Below are positions 34,786 to 43,889 of a DNA stretch of 64,000 bases, piece after piece. Location: the NCBI GenBank assembly GCA_002842095.1, contig PHCB01000002.1, positions 62,001-126,000 on the forward strand. Reading direction: 5' to 3'. Made by a program: the position numbers and the translations under genes. The notes below the pieces were generated by a model. It was not told the DNA's origin. It did not search any database and saw only the letters and a list, made by a program, of their open reading frames with translations. Positions within the stretch are counted from its first letter, which is position 1; every line of letters begins with the position of its first letter. Source of the DNA: a candidate division BRC1 bacterium HGW-BRC1-1. Its GTDB lineage: Bacteria; Sumerlaeota; Sumerlaeia; Sumerlaeales; Sumerlaeaceae.

Positions 34786-37700
34786 GTGAACACGCGACGG
34801 TTTTCTCTCTGCATCTCCTCATCCCTTTTTGCATTGGCACTCTTCATTCCTCTCAACGGTTTTGCTCAGGAGGAAGGCGACAGTTCGCCCTCGGGCGATG
34901 TTCTGGGTCGTACGGAGTTCTTCGTGGAGGAGTTTGTTCCGAACCGCATCAAGGTCAGCGCATCGGCCCCCGAGGCTCGCCAGTCGACCTCTGTCCCGCT
35001 GGAGCTAACCGTGCGGGCCGAGGAGATGTTTGGCCAGGCAGCGGGGGGGCGCAGGGTTAAGGTAACCATGCAGGCAGTGCCCGCGCCGTTCACGCCTGCC
35101 GGGTATGAAGGCTTCACTTTTGGCGATTCGGAGCGTAAATACGCCTCTCCTCTCGTTGAGCTTGACCCGCAGGAATTGGATGATGAGGGACGCAGGACCT
35201 TCCCATTGTCGGTGCCTGACGCAGCGCCACCTCCCGCGGCTCTGAAGGTGGTCATTCAGGCGACGGTTATGGATTCCGGTGGTCGCGGTGTGACCTCGGT
35301 TCTCGAGCGCACCCTTGATCCGGTGCCCTACTACCTGGGTCTGAAAAACGCGACCGACGGCTTTCTGAAGCCGGGTGCCGAGGGACGTTTCGACATCGTG
35401 GGCGTGCTACCCGATGCCAGCATTACTACAAGCGACACGCTGGCTCTCAACGCAGAAATCTCGCGCGTGAAATACAACAGCGTGCTGCGCCGCAATGACC
35501 GTCAGTCCTATCAATACGAAACCAGCCGCGAGTTGACCTCAGTTCAGAAGATGCAGCTCGTTTTGAATGCGGGACGGGGCAACCTCCTCTGGACGCCCAA
35601 CGAAACCGGCAGCTTCCTCATTCGCCTCGAGGACCCCGCCACCGGGTCTGCCGTGTCACAGATCGTGTATGTCTCCTCGGGAATCTGGAGCGAACAATCG
35701 TGGAGTCTGGAAAAACCCGAGTCGCTGGAACTGAAGCTGGATCGGTCAGAATACGGCGTGAGTGACACGGCCCGCCTGCTTGTTAAATCGCCCTTTGCAG
35801 GCACGCTGTTTCTCACCCTCGAACAGGACAAGGTTCTCACCTCTTCCGTCCACCAGATGCCCACAAACACGCTGGAGGTGGGCATCCCGCTGTCGGCTGA
35901 TATCATGCCCAATGCCTTTGCCACGGCGGTGGTTGTGCGCCCGGTGCGGCCCGCTGAGAAGTGGCTGCCCCATCGTGCGGCGGGAACTGTCAACATACCC
36001 GTGTCGCCCGCTACGCGCCGGCTGGGAGTGGATATCACTGCTCCGACTGAAGTGCGCCCCGAGCAGAAGCTGAAGCTGAGCCTGCGCGTGGGAGACCTCA
36101 CGACAAGCGAGCCGCGACCCGCGCAGGTAACCGTGTGGGCGGTGGACGAAGGCGTGTTGAGCCTGACCGGTTTTGAAACGCCCGACCCCATTGATTTCTT
36201 TTACTGCCTGCGGCGCCTCGGCGTGCAGAGTGCCGACAATTTTGCGAACCTCATGCCCGACCTCATTCAACCCGCCGTGGCGTCGTCCCACACCGGTGGC
36301 GACGGCGGGTTGGGGATGCGGCGCCTCTCGCCCATTTCCGCAGAACGGGTGAAGCCCGTGGTGCTCTGGGCGGGCACACAGAATGCGGATTCATCAGGCA
36401 TGGTCAATGTGCAGTTCGACGTGCCCCGCTTCATGGGGCGGCTGCGCGTGATGGCCGTGGCTGCCACGGGTCCGCGTTTTGGATCGGGCGAGGCGACCGT
36501 GTTTGTGCGCGGGCCGGTGATGGTGCAGGACAATCTGCCGCGCTTCCTCGCTCCGGGAGACCGGGCCGAGGCGAGCTTCGTGGTGTTCAACAACACCGAC
36601 GTACCCCTCACCGGAACCCTGAACCTCAAAGTCTCCGGACCGCTGAAGTTCCGAGATGATCAATCGAATGCCGCCGCCGAACGTAAAATTTCGTTTGGCG
36701 GGAAGGACGGGATCGCGGCTCGTGGTCAGGAGGCTGTGCGTGTGAACCTGTCCGCATCGCCCATGGCCGGTGTTGCGCGGGTGAGTTTTGACGCGACTGC
36801 CGGGGAAGTGAAATACGGCGATGAAACCGAGATTCCGGTGCGACCGGCGGCGCCCTTTGTCCAGCGATCAGGTTTCCAGCGTCTCGCAGCGGGCAGCGAA
36901 GCCCGTGTGGATATTGCGTCCCTCGACGCCCTGGCCGGCACCACCTCCGGTTCGTTGATGGTATCCGCCATGCCCGAGGTGCGTCTGTCCGGTGCCTTGC
37001 GTCATCTCGTGAACTATCCCTATGGATGTCTTGAACAGACCGTGTCCTCTGCATTTCCGCTCATGAATCTCGCAGCGGCGCTGGGGAGCGACCTGCCCCG
37101 GGGAATGATCGCTGAATCCGTTCCATCGGTTGTCCAGACCGCGGTCGATCGCATATTGATGATGCAGAAGTGGAACGGTGGAATGTCTATGTGGATGGGC
37201 GGCGATGACGAATGGTTGTGGGGCACGGTGTACGCGGCCCACTTCCTGACGGAAGCCCGACGCGAGGGTTATGTGGTTCCCGCAGGGGAGTATGACGGGT
37301 TGCTCGGGCGTCTGGAATCCCTGCTGGCTGACGGACAGAAGGGCATGGAATCTGACCGTGCCTATGCGGCATGGGTATTGGCGATGGCAGGAAAGTCGCC
37401 GCGTGATCGCATGGAATTGCTGCTTGATCAACGTGAGACGCTCACGCCGGAAGGTCGCGCGTTGCTCGCGGGGGCCTACATGGCCATAGGCGAGGGTGCC
37501 CAGGCGGGCAAGTTGCTCGCCGAAACGGGCAGCGGAGACGCCGCTACCAGTGTGGCCCGGGCTACCTCGGGAAACCTTCGTTCGGCCAATCGCGAGAATG
37601 CCATCCTGCTTTTGGCGCGGCTGCAACATGATCCCACGGCGGCAGAGGTTCCCACCCTGGCCGACCGGTTGTACAACGGCATGAACGAACGCGGCGACTG

Positions 37701-38394
37701 GGGCACCACGCAGGATACGGCGTTCGCCCTTCTGGCGTTGGAGCGTTACGAAAAAGTTCGTCAGGAATCGCAACAACCCTTCCGCGCTGAAGTTCATGTG
37801 GAAGGTCGGGTGTTGTCGGCCACCGAGAAGGAACCGCTGACCTTGAACGAGTATCTTGGCGGAAAAAAAGTGACGGTTGCTCTGACTGGACCGGGGGCGG
37901 CCTACGCCTTCTGGCGGGCGGAGGGTGTCCCCCAGCAGCCTCCGCGCGAGCCGGTGGCGGAGGGCCTCACGGTCAAGAAACGTTTCCTGAACCGACAGGG
38001 CGAAGAGATGAATTTGGAAAAGGGTTTGAAGCAGGGAGACTTCGTGGTGGTTGAAATCACGCTGGAGACTCGCCGAACGCTGAACAACCTCATCATCGAA
38101 GATCTTCTTCCGGCCGGGTTCGAAGTGGAGAATCCAAATCTGAAAACGGCGGAGACAATTCTGGGAGGCGAAGGCGACCAGGAGGGTGATATGTCAGGCG
38201 TACGCACCGAAGTCCGGGACGATCGCATGATCGCTTTCGTCGACGGTGTTGCAGGTCAAAAACAGGTGTTCCGTTACGCCATTCGCGCGGTAACTCCGGG
38301 TGAGTATACATTACCGCCGGTTCAGGTCTCGTGCATGTATGACCCGGAGGTTCGGGCTCTGCAGCCCGGAGGGCGCGTGGAAATCCGACGGTGA
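34786..38394 (+). CDS. Alpha-2-macroglobulin family protein with thioester motif
   Basis: A 1202-residue exported protein. GTG 34786 has GGAG seven bases upstream and yields the signal peptide RRFSLCISSSLFALALFIPL cut near GFA-QEE. Macroglobulin-like beta domains fill residues 60-500. The conserved ERVKPVVLWAGTQ / GRLRVMAVAATGPRFG region lies near residues 525-570. The thioester site YGCLEQ has Cys748-Gln751, in the helical domain, so it can trap proteases covalently. Bacterial type I members sit next to pbpC and are lipoproteins of about 1600 residues; this one is shorter, has no lipobox and no pbpC neighbour. Predicted periplasmic defence against attacking proteases. Confidence 0.9.
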   Translation: MNTRRFSLCISSSLFALALFIPLNGFAQEEGDSSPSGDVLGRTEFFVEEFVPNRIKVSASAPEARQSTSVPLELTVRAEEMFGQAAGGRRVKVTMQAVPAPFTPAGYEGFTFGDSERKYASPLVELDPQELDDEGRRTFPLSVPDAAPPPAALKVVIQATVMDSGGRGVTSVLERTLDPVPYYLGLKNATDGFLKPGAEGRFDIVGVLPDASITTSDTLALNAEISRVKYNSVLRRNDRQSYQYETSRELTSVQKMQLVLNAGRGNLLWTPNETGSFLIRLEDPATGSAVSQIVYVSSGIWSEQSWSLEKPESLELKLDRSEYGVSDTARLLVKSPFAGTLFLTLEQDKVLTSSVHQMPTNTLEVGIPLSADIMPNAFATAVVVRPVRPAEKWLPHRAAGTVNIPVSPATRRLGVDITAPTEVRPEQKLKLSLRVGDLTTSEPRPAQVTVWAVDEGVLSLTGFETPDPIDFFYCLRRLGVQSADNFANLMPDLIQPAVASSHTGGDGGLGMRRLSPISAERVKPVVLWAGTQNADSSGMVNVQFDVPRFMGRLRVMAVAATGPRFGSGEATVFVRGPVMVQDNLPRFLAPGDRAEASFVVFNNTDVPLTGTLNLKVSGPLKFRDDQSNAAAERKISFGGKDGIAARGQEAVRVNLSASPMAGVARVSFDATAGEVKYGDETEIPVRPAAPFVQRSGFQRLAAGSEARVDIASLDALAGTTSGSLMVSAMPEVRLSGALRHLVNYPYGCLEQTVSSAFPLMNLAAALGSDLPRGMIAESVPSVVQTAVDRILMMQKWNGGMSMWMGGDDEWLWGTVYAAHFLTEARREGYVVPAGEYDGLLGRLESLLADGQKGMESDRAYAAWVLAMAGKSPRDRMELLLDQRETLTPEGRALLAGAYMAIGEGAQAGKLLAETGSGDAATSVARATSGNLRSANRENAILLLARLQHDPTAAEVPTLADRLYNGMNERGDWGTTQDTAFALLALERYEKVRQESQQPFRAEVHVEGRVLSATEKEPLTLNEYLGGKKVTVALTGPGAAYAFWRAEGVPQQPPREPVAEGLTVKKRFLNRQGEEMNLEKGLKQGDFVVVEITLETRRTLNNLIIEDLLPAGFEVENPNLKTAETILGGEGDQEGDMSGVRTEVRDDRMIAFVDGVAGQKQVFRYAIRAVTPGEYTLPPVQVSCMYDPEVRALQPGGRVEIRR

Positions 38395-38428
38395 CGTAAA
38401 CAGGTCTACGGTTGCTCAGGTGACTTAT

Positions 38429-38460
38429 GGCGCCACCTCACAATCGGTGTGAATGGTGCC
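38429..38460 (+). promoter_or_regulatory. Hairpin between alpha-2-macroglobulin and rpmE
   Basis: GGCGCCA pairs with TGGTGCC (one G-U) and inside it TCACA pairs with TGTGA around a 5-nt loop. There is no U-tract, so it is either a weak terminator needing Rho or a leader structure of the L31 gene 120 bases downstream. Confidence 0.3.
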
Positions 38461-38580
38461 TCGTTGGTGGATGTAAGGAATGTTCGTGCGTTTAATTGCG
38501 CCGTACGGAGATTTGTGCGCCCAATGCATCATGGGCGGACCTGTTCCAGCGCCGGTGCCCAAGAGGAGTCCAGAGAGACC

Positions 38581-38865
38581 ATGAAGAAGACCATTCACCC
38601 CAAGTACGCCCTGGCCAAAGTGACCTGCGCCTGTGGCAGCACTTTCAAAGTGCGCTCGACGAAGAAGGAATATCGCGTGGAGATTTGCTCCTCGTGCCAC
38701 CCGTTCTTCACGGGTCAGCAGAAGTTCGTCGATACCGCCGGCCGCATTGACAAGTTCCGTCAGCGCTATCAGAAGAAGACTGCCGCCCCCACTGAAACTC
38801 CTGCCCCGGTGGAAGCACCAGCCCCCGCGGAAGTCCCAGCGACGGAGCCAGCTGAAGCTAACTAA
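38581..38865 (+). CDS. rpmE: 50S ribosomal protein L31
   Basis: A 94-residue L31, which bridges the two ribosomal subunits. [20 protein letters not shown] is canonical. Cys16, Cys18, Cys36 and Cys39 make the four-cysteine zinc site of the C+ form, and [20 protein letters not shown] is the conserved C-terminal core. A 25-residue Pro/Ala/Glu tail (from about residue 70) is longer than in the typical 70-residue protein. AAGAGGAG lies ten bases before the ATG. Closed by a strong terminator. Confidence 0.97.
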   Translation: MKKTIHPKYALAKVTCACGSTFKVRSTKKEYRVEICSSCHPFFTGQQKFVDTAGRIDKFRQRYQKKTAAPTETPAPVEAPAPAEVPATEPAEAN

Positions 38866-38903
38866 GCTTTCCGCTTCGTTTCTGTCTTATCGAAATTTTT
38901 CTC

Positions 38904-38947
38904 GGACGTTTCTCCGGTTCCTTTTTCCGGAGAGACGTCCGTTCTTT
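38904..38947 (+). terminator. Rho-independent terminator of rpmE
   Basis: GGACGTTTCTCCGG pairs with CCGGAGAGACGTCC, with one mismatch, around a 9-nt T-rich loop, followed by GTTCTTT. It starts 39 bases after the L31 stop codon. Confidence 0.85.
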
Positions 38948-39106
38948 ATTAGCTATGCCTTGCTGTCCCTCTCACTCCCACATGGTTTGTGGTTTCGGGT
39001 ATGAGGATTGCGTCTCTTCCGCTGTAAGATGATTATGAGCGGGCCGATTGTCCGATAGTTGGTCAGTGGTTGTCTGTGCCTACGGCGGTTTAAGGGAGAT
39101 TATACG

Positions 39107-39937
39107 ATGTTGAAGTTGTTCATACCAGCAGGATTGGTGGCTTTTTTGGTTCCTGCGGCATTTGCCCTGTTTGTGAACAGTGAATCAAATAATCCCGATC
39201 AGAAGGAAATCATCGTAGCGCAGGCCAATGTTGAAACTGTTGCTGATTCGTCGGGCTCCGACAAGGTCGCCCAGCCCGATGCCATGCCCGAGTTGGGTCA
39301 AACTCCTGCTCCGACTTCGATCCCAGAACTTCCCAAGCCTGAGCTTACACCCGTTCCGACTCTGGAGCCCGTGGCAACCCCCGTCGTGGCCGCTGAAGTT
39401 GAGGATAAGCTTGTCGAGCCCGTACCGACGTCAACACTAACCGACGAAAAAACCCGTAAGGCAATCAGTGATGATATCATTGAAGAGGAACCGGCTGTGA
39501 AATCATCGGAACCGGTAACCAAGACATCCTCTGAGAAGAAACCAGAATCGGGATCGAACAAAAAAAAGAGCCAGGCGCCGGATAACCGTGTTGCGAACGA
39601 GCCTAACGGCGCGACCGTTGTTGTCACCGGGCGCATCGTTTCCGTGGAGCCTGACGAGGGGAATTCCCTCCGGGCTGAGGTGAAGCTTCGTTCGGGTGAA
39701 TCGATCATCGTGTTATTCCCGCCGTGGAGCGGAATGCGCGTTCCATCCATCGGCGGCATGGTGACGGCTGAGACGCGCAAATTGAGTACATCGGATGGCA
39801 GGGCAACTCTGCGGGCGCTCAGTATCCGCTCGACCGGTGCCCCGGAAGGCCAGCCGCCGGCGCGCATGGTGCCCGGCATTCGGCGCGCCGTGGTGCCAGC
39901 TCCTGTTATACCCGGACCTCCTCCAACTTACTTCTGA
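39107..39937 (+). CDS. Exported Pro/Glu-rich protein with C-terminal OB-like domain
   Basis: A 276-residue protein with an N-terminal hydrophobic export/anchor segment (residues 2-23). Residues 45-150 are low-complexity, rich in Pro, Glu, Thr, Lys and Val (e.g. PTSIPELPKPELTPVPTLEP), then a compact beta domain from about residue 168: VVVTGRIVSVEPDEGN, then SLRAEVKLRSGESIIVLFPP and GGMVTAETRK. Its strand order resembles an OB-fold (tRNA-anti-like) but I cannot name the family. A Pro/Val tail ends the protein. AAGGGAGA precedes the ATG. The last ten bases overlap tail-to-tail with the dehydratase gene. Confidence 0.75.
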   Translation: MLKLFIPAGLVAFLVPAAFALFVNSESNNPDQKEIIVAQANVETVADSSGSDKVAQPDAMPELGQTPAPTSIPELPKPELTPVPTLEPVATPVVAAEVEDKLVEPVPTSTLTDEKTRKAISDDIIEEEPAVKSSEPVTKTSSEKKPESGSNKKKSQAPDNRVANEPNGATVVVTGRIVSVEPDEGNSLRAEVKLRSGESIIVLFPPWSGMRVPSIGGMVTAETRKLSTSDGRATLRALSIRSTGAPEGQPPARMVPGIRRAVVPAPVIPGPPPTYF

Positions 39938-40902
39938 GAAGGACCGTCCAGCAGAGCCAGCTCCGCATCCACCATCGCAGCCACCATTTGCTCGAAGCTG
40001 ATTTCCGGCTGCCATCCGAGCATCTCTCGGGCCTTGGAGGAATTGCCGCACATCAGCGCCGGATCGGTCGGTCTGAAAAACTCCTCGCTGACTCGGACGT
40101 GGTCCTGCCAGTGCAGCCCCACGTGGTTGAAGGCGGCGTCACAGAAATCTCCAACAGAGCGCGCCTGGCCCGTGGCGATGATGAAGTCGTCCGGTTTCGG
40201 CCGTTGGAGCATGAGCCACATGGCACGCACGTAATCCTGCGCAGCACCCCAGTCACGCTGCGCCTGCAAATTTCCGAGCAGCAATTCCGAGGCTTTGCCT
40301 CGCGCAATCTGGGCAGCTCCCCGGGCTATCTTTCTGGTCACAAACCCATCGCCCCGGCGGGGGCTTTCGTGGTTGTACAAAATGGCGCAGGACACCGCCA
40401 CCCCCATGGCTTCGCGATAAACCCGCGCTCCGTGATATGCAGCGGTCTTTGCCACCGCGTAGGGGTTGACCGGGCAGATGAGGGTGTTTTCGGTCTGAGG
40501 TGTTTCCTCCGCCTGACCAAACATCTCGGCGCTGCACGCCAGCATCACGCGCGCGGTGGGTGCTTGCGTCCGCACCGCTTCCAATACGCGAAGCGCCCCG
40601 GAGCCCGTTATATCAAAGGTCGCCAGGGGATCCTCGAAGCTGGCCGCCACGCTGCTTTGGGCCGCGAGATGATACACCTCGTCCGGGTCGAATCCGCTCA
40701 CAACTTCCCGCATTGCGTCAGCATCGGCGAGGTCCGCTTCCATCAGTTCCGGGATCACGTCGGAATCGAGCCAGCGGGGTGAGCGCGGTTGCTCCCCGGG
40801 TGCGGTTGTGCCCAGTACGGTCATGTTTTTCTTCAGAAGAAGTTCCGCGAGGTACGAACCATCCTGCCCGAGAATGCCGGTGATAAGCGCGCGTTTGGTC
40901 AC
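39928..40902 (-). CDS. GDP-mannose 4,6-dehydratase-like SDR enzyme
   Basis: A 324-residue extended SDR. The NAD(P) motif is ALITGILGQDGSYLAELLL (GxxGxxG), the catalytic residues are in ACSAEMFGQAEETPQTE and YAVAK (YxxxK), and LYNHESPRRG, TRKIARGA and the sequence QRDWGAAQDYVRAMWLMLQ are hallmarks of GDP-mannose 4,6-dehydratase (Gmd). That enzyme makes GDP-4-keto-6-deoxymannose for fucose, rhamnose or perosamine in surface glycans. In the family the stretch reads N-L-D-A-K-R-D-W-G; here it is N-L-Q-A-Q. Slightly shorter than E. coli Gmd (373), so a related GDP-sugar epimerase/dehydratase is possible. No partner reductase is adjacent. Confidence 0.88.
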   Translation of the reverse strand: MTKRALITGILGQDGSYLAELLLKKNMTVLGTTAPGEQPRSPRWLDSDVIPELMEADLADADAMREVVSGFDPDEVYHLAAQSSVAASFEDPLATFDITGSGALRVLEAVRTQAPTARVMLACSAEMFGQAEETPQTENTLICPVNPYAVAKTAAYHGARVYREAMGVAVSCAILYNHESPRRGDGFVTRKIARGAAQIARGKASELLLGNLQAQRDWGAAQDYVRAMWLMLQRPKPDDFIIATGQARSVGDFCDAAFNHVGLHWQDHVRVSEEFFRPTDPALMCGNSSKAREMLGWQPEISFEQMVAAMVDAELALLDGPSQK

Positions 40903-40980
40903 AGTGTCATCTTTTTAGTTATGAGAATAATTGCGGTGCAAAGAGTCGCCATCAGGTCTCCACGCATGGATTTTGGGAGC

Positions 40981-41024
40981 AAATAAAAACGGAGGGAAAC
41001 CCGCCCATGGTGGGTTCCCCTCCG
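40981..41024 (-). terminator. Rho-independent terminator of the coiled-coil lipoprotein gene
   Basis: On the minus strand CGGAGGGGAACCC pairs with GGGTTTCCCTCCG (one G-T) around a 9-nt loop, followed by TTTTTATTT. It lies 33 bases past the lipoprotein stop. Confidence 0.9.
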
Positions 41025-41056
41025 GTTAAATTTGAATCGGACAACTGGTTCAGGGA

Positions 41057-41548
41057 TCAGAAGCGCGCTTTGGCTTTTTCCACGGCGTCTTTCATTTCCT
41101 TGATGGATTCGTTGAAGCCCTTCTCCATTTCACCCATGGCCTCGGCGCTATCTTCTTTCAGGACCGCCAACTTCTCCTTGATGCCGTCTGCCTTGTTTTG
41201 AAGGTCGGCCACCATCTTCTTGAGTTCTTCCTGGGTGTCGCTGGTGGCGTTATCGGCCTTGGCCTTCATCTCGGCAATGTTGCGGTTGAGTTCTGCCAGT
41301 TCAACATTGGCGCTGTTGCGGAAAGCTTCCACCTTCGCTGACATGGCCGAGACGGCTTCGTCCGCGGCCTGACTGGCTGTGGTTACTGCGGAATCCAACG
41401 CAGCTTTGGCATCAGCCGTGGTTACTTCGCTTTTTGCCTGGTTCTCACCCACCATGGGATTAGGTGATTCTGAGCCTTCCTGCTTATTTTCTGCACATGC
41501 GACGAGCATTGTTGCAGCACAGGCTGCGATCATGAGACGCGTAAACAT
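41057..41548 (-). CDS. Small coiled-coil lipoprotein
   Basis: A 163-residue protein with a lipobox LVAC (lipidated Cys18) and a mature part that is almost entirely amphipathic helix with Ala/Glu/Lys heptads from about residue 48 to 163, e.g. AKAALDSAVTTASQAADEAV and MVADLQNKADGIKEKLAVLK. It resembles Lpp-like, YqiC-like or apolipoprotein-like envelope helices rather than an enzyme. GGAGA is six bases from the ATG and a strong terminator follows, so it is a single, probably well-expressed gene. Likely an envelope structural or spacer protein; the exact role is unknown. Confidence 0.82.
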   Translation of the reverse strand: MFTRLMIAACAATMLVACAENKQEGSESPNPMVGENQAKSEVTTADAKAALDSAVTTASQAADEAVSAMSAKVEAFRNSANVELAELNRNIAEMKAKADNATSDTQEELKKMVADLQNKADGIKEKLAVLKEDSAEAMGEMEKGFNESIKEMKDAVEKAKARF

Positions 41549-41698
41549 GTTGATTCTCCTTGTGTGTGGTCGTGCTGGTTTACAGAACGGGCGCACCTGC
41601 ACCCGACGCACCTGTTACACTTATTTGATGGCAGTTTGTAGGCTTTCGTTCCCCTTGTCGAGCCTTGAATGCATTTTGGAAGGATTTATCATTCGCTT

Positions 41699-42268
41699 AT
41701 GAAATTAATTGTCGGGCTTGGTAATCCCGGCCGCCAGTATAACCGGACCCCCCATAACGTGGGATTCGATGTCGTGGATCTTCTCGCCTCGCGGTGGGGT
41801 GGCGTGTGGACGCTGGAGCGGCGTTTCGAGGCCGAAACAGCTTCGATCAACGTGAGAGGTGTCCGCACGACTCTGCTCAAACCATTGACCTATATGAACT
41901 TGAGCGGCAAGTCGGTTGTGGCATTCCTCGGCAAAAACGGGGGCGAAGCGGATGAGTTGCTGGCTGTGAGCGACGACACGAACCTTCCCTTGGGGCAACT
42001 GCGCCTGCGCACGGGAGGAAGTCATGGGGGCCACAAGGGGCTGCTTTCGATGATTCAAACGCTTGGCACGCTGGACTTCCCCCGCCTGCGATTGGGCGTT
42101 TCACCTCCGGCTGAAATTCATGACCGGGTCGAGTATGTGCTGGGTAAGTTTCGTCCGGGGGCGTGGGACGCAGTACGCACCATGGAAGAGGAAGCGGCCG
42201 ACGCGGTGGAGTTAATTCTGGCCGAGGGTGTGACGAAGGCGATGAACCAGTTTAATTCGAAGAAGTAG
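41699..42268 (+). CDS. pth: Peptidyl-tRNA hydrolase
   Basis: A 189-residue Pth, which frees tRNA from peptidyl-tRNA dropped by ribosomes. MKLIVGLGNPGRQYNRTPHN, with the catalytic His in TPHNVGF, TYMNLSGKSV and GGSHGGHKGLLSMIQTLGT are all canonical. The GGAAGGA upstream is 14 bases from the ATG, unusually far, so an in-frame ATG at 41669 cannot be excluded. The end overlaps by 17 bases with the GT9 gene on the opposite strand. No ribosomal L25 or ribosome-associated neighbour is present, unlike in many genomes. Confidence 0.95.
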   Translation: MKLIVGLGNPGRQYNRTPHNVGFDVVDLLASRWGGVWTLERRFEAETASINVRGVRTTLLKPLTYMNLSGKSVVAFLGKNGGEADELLAVSDDTNLPLGQLRLRTGGSHGGHKGLLSMIQTLGTLDFPRLRLGVSPPAEIHDRVEYVLGKFRPGAWDAVRTMEEEAADAVELILAEGVTKAMNQFNSKK

Positions 42269-43319
42269 CTTCGCGAGGCACGAGACGAGTCAATGCCTCC
42301 ATCACCGCATCCGTCGTTATGCCGGCCATGCACATGCCCGGCGCGTGGTAGGTGCATTCGCGGGTGAAGGTGTTGGCGCAGGGCTGGGTGGGGTCTTGCA
42401 GTGTTTCGAATTTCGCACCCGCGAAAAGGGGCGCGTTGCGCACGGGATCCGACGGGCCGAACAGGGCGACCGTGGGCACGCCACAAGCCGCAGCCATGTG
42501 CATGGGACCGGTGTCGGCCCCCACCATGGCGGCAATGTGATTTTTCAGAAGAGCCGTGTATTGGCGCAGTGTGGTGTCCGGGGCGGGCAGGGCGTGGGCT
42601 CCGGCGCTGGTCATGCGCTCGGCTAATGAGACGGCGTGGGACGCTTCCTTCGGCCCGAAGAAGATGATGGGTCGGAGCCCCAGATCATGTTGAGCCCGCC
42701 GCGCCACGTTCACCCATTTGTCGGGCTCCCATAGTTTGGTTTTCCATCCGGCGAAGGGGTCCAGAAGCAGAAGTTGGCGGCCCTCCAGGCCTTCGCGCTG
42801 TATCCATTCGGCGGCGTAGCGGTCATCGTCGGGAGTCGTATGCAGCCATGCGATGGGCGCTGCGATGGCGGCGGCTGGATCAATCCCGAGGGGGGTAAGC
42901 AGTTCCAGATTCATCGCGATGACCGACGCCGATTTGGGATGAACGCGTTTGGTCATGAAGAGCGCGTTGATCTCGCGCCCCGCCGGGCCCGCAAATCCGA
43001 TGCGCATCTTTGCACCCGATGCGAGCGTAACCGCGCCACTTTTCGTGAGCCCCTGCAAATCGATGGCGGCGTCCCAGCCTCCTCCCTCCCGCAGGCGGGA
43101 GTAGATGTCGCGCAGCGGGTCAATCCCACCGCTCAAACGAGGCCGGGGCACCACGATGAGCTCGTCCAGTTCGGGGTGCCCCTCCAGCAGGTTCGCAGCG
43201 CCGCCATGCACAGCCCACGCGATATGCGCATCCGGACGCGCCGTCCGCAGGGCGTGAAGCACCGGCAGGGCGTGAACCACATCACCCACGGCGCTCAGCT
43301 TGACGATGAGAATGCGCAT
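42252..43319 (-). CDS. GT9 heptosyltransferase (LPS inner core, WaaC-like)
   Basis: A 355-residue GT9 enzyme that adds ADP-heptose to the LPS inner core. RILIVKLSAVGDVVHALPVL is the classic N-terminus of heptosyltransferase I; the donor-binding C-terminal domain has LLLLDPFAGWKTKLWEPDKW, GADTGPMHMAAACG and PTVALFGPSDPVRN. A cysteine-rich end (CANTFTRECTYHAPGMCMAG) is common to GT9. It is the last gene of an operon with HldE (12 bases upstream) and three other glycosyltransferases. WaaC-like rather than WaaF-like by the N-terminus and the Lys-Ser-Ala motif KLSAVGD. Confidence 0.93.
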   Translation of the reverse strand: MRILIVKLSAVGDVVHALPVLHALRTARPDAHIAWAVHGGAANLLEGHPELDELIVVPRPRLSGGIDPLRDIYSRLREGGGWDAAIDLQGLTKSGAVTLASGAKMRIGFAGPAGREINALFMTKRVHPKSASVIAMNLELLTPLGIDPAAAIAAPIAWLHTTPDDDRYAAEWIQREGLEGRQLLLLDPFAGWKTKLWEPDKWVNVARRAQHDLGLRPIIFFGPKEASHAVSLAERMTSAGAHALPAPDTTLRQYTALLKNHIAAMVGADTGPMHMAAACGVPTVALFGPSDPVRNAPLFAGAKFETLQDPTQPCANTFTRECTYHAPGMCMAGITTDAVMEALTRLVPREATSSN

Positions 43320-43331
43320 AACGGAGGGCGG

Positions 43332-43820
43332 TCAGCCTTCGTCGCCGTAGCGCTCAAGAACCGTGGCGATCACGGTCTTGGAGGAATTCTCCTTGGGCGG
43401 GCCGGCGATATAAACTTCGATTCCGAGACGCTCGGCCACCTCGCGTTCGGGCACGGTTTCCTTCGTGTAATCGGTTCCCTTGGCGTGGGCGTCGGGGCGC
43501 AGCGCCTCCAGCAGATGGTCCACCGTGGGCTCGTCGAACAGCAGCAGGTAGTCCACAAAGCGAATGGCCGCGAGAATGGCCACACGGTCTTTCTCACCAT
43601 AGATGGGGCGCGTGGGCCCCTTCAGGCCGCGTTCGCTGACGTCGGAATTGACCGCCACAATCAGGGCGTCGCCGTGGGCACGGGCATCCTGCAGGTACGA
43701 AACGTGTCCGCCGTGGATGACATCGAAGCATCCGTTGGCAAACACAACCCGCTTACCTTCCCGTCGCAGCTCTTCGCGAATCTGTACGGCGGTTTTGAGA
43801 TCCACAAGTTTTGAAGTCAT
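43332..43820 (-). CDS. hldE: D-glycero-beta-D-manno-heptose-1-phosphate adenylyltransferase
   Basis: A 162-residue cytidylyltransferase-fold protein matching the C-terminal half of HldE/RfaE. VVFANGCFDVIHGGHVSYL carries the HxGH motif, AVNSDVSERGLKGPTRPI follows, and GTDYTKETVPEREVAERLG is the conserved C-terminal block. It makes ADP-D-glycero-heptose from heptose-1-phosphate. The N-terminal sugar-kinase half is missing and must be a separate gene, as in several phyla (HldC-type). GGAGAA lies upstream of ATG 43820. It sits directly before the GT9 gene, consistent with supplying its donor. Confidence 0.93.
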   Translation of the reverse strand: MTSKLVDLKTAVQIREELRREGKRVVFANGCFDVIHGGHVSYLQDARAHGDALIVAVNSDVSERGLKGPTRPIYGEKDRVAILAAIRFVDYLLLFDEPTVDHLLEALRPDAHAKGTDYTKETVPEREVAERLGIEVYIAGPPKENSSKTVIATVLERYGDEG

Positions 43821-43889
43821 GATTTCTCCGGAAGGATTTTCAGGGTGCTGAGTCACTATGCCACGAAGGTGGGTTGGGAATTCAACCGC

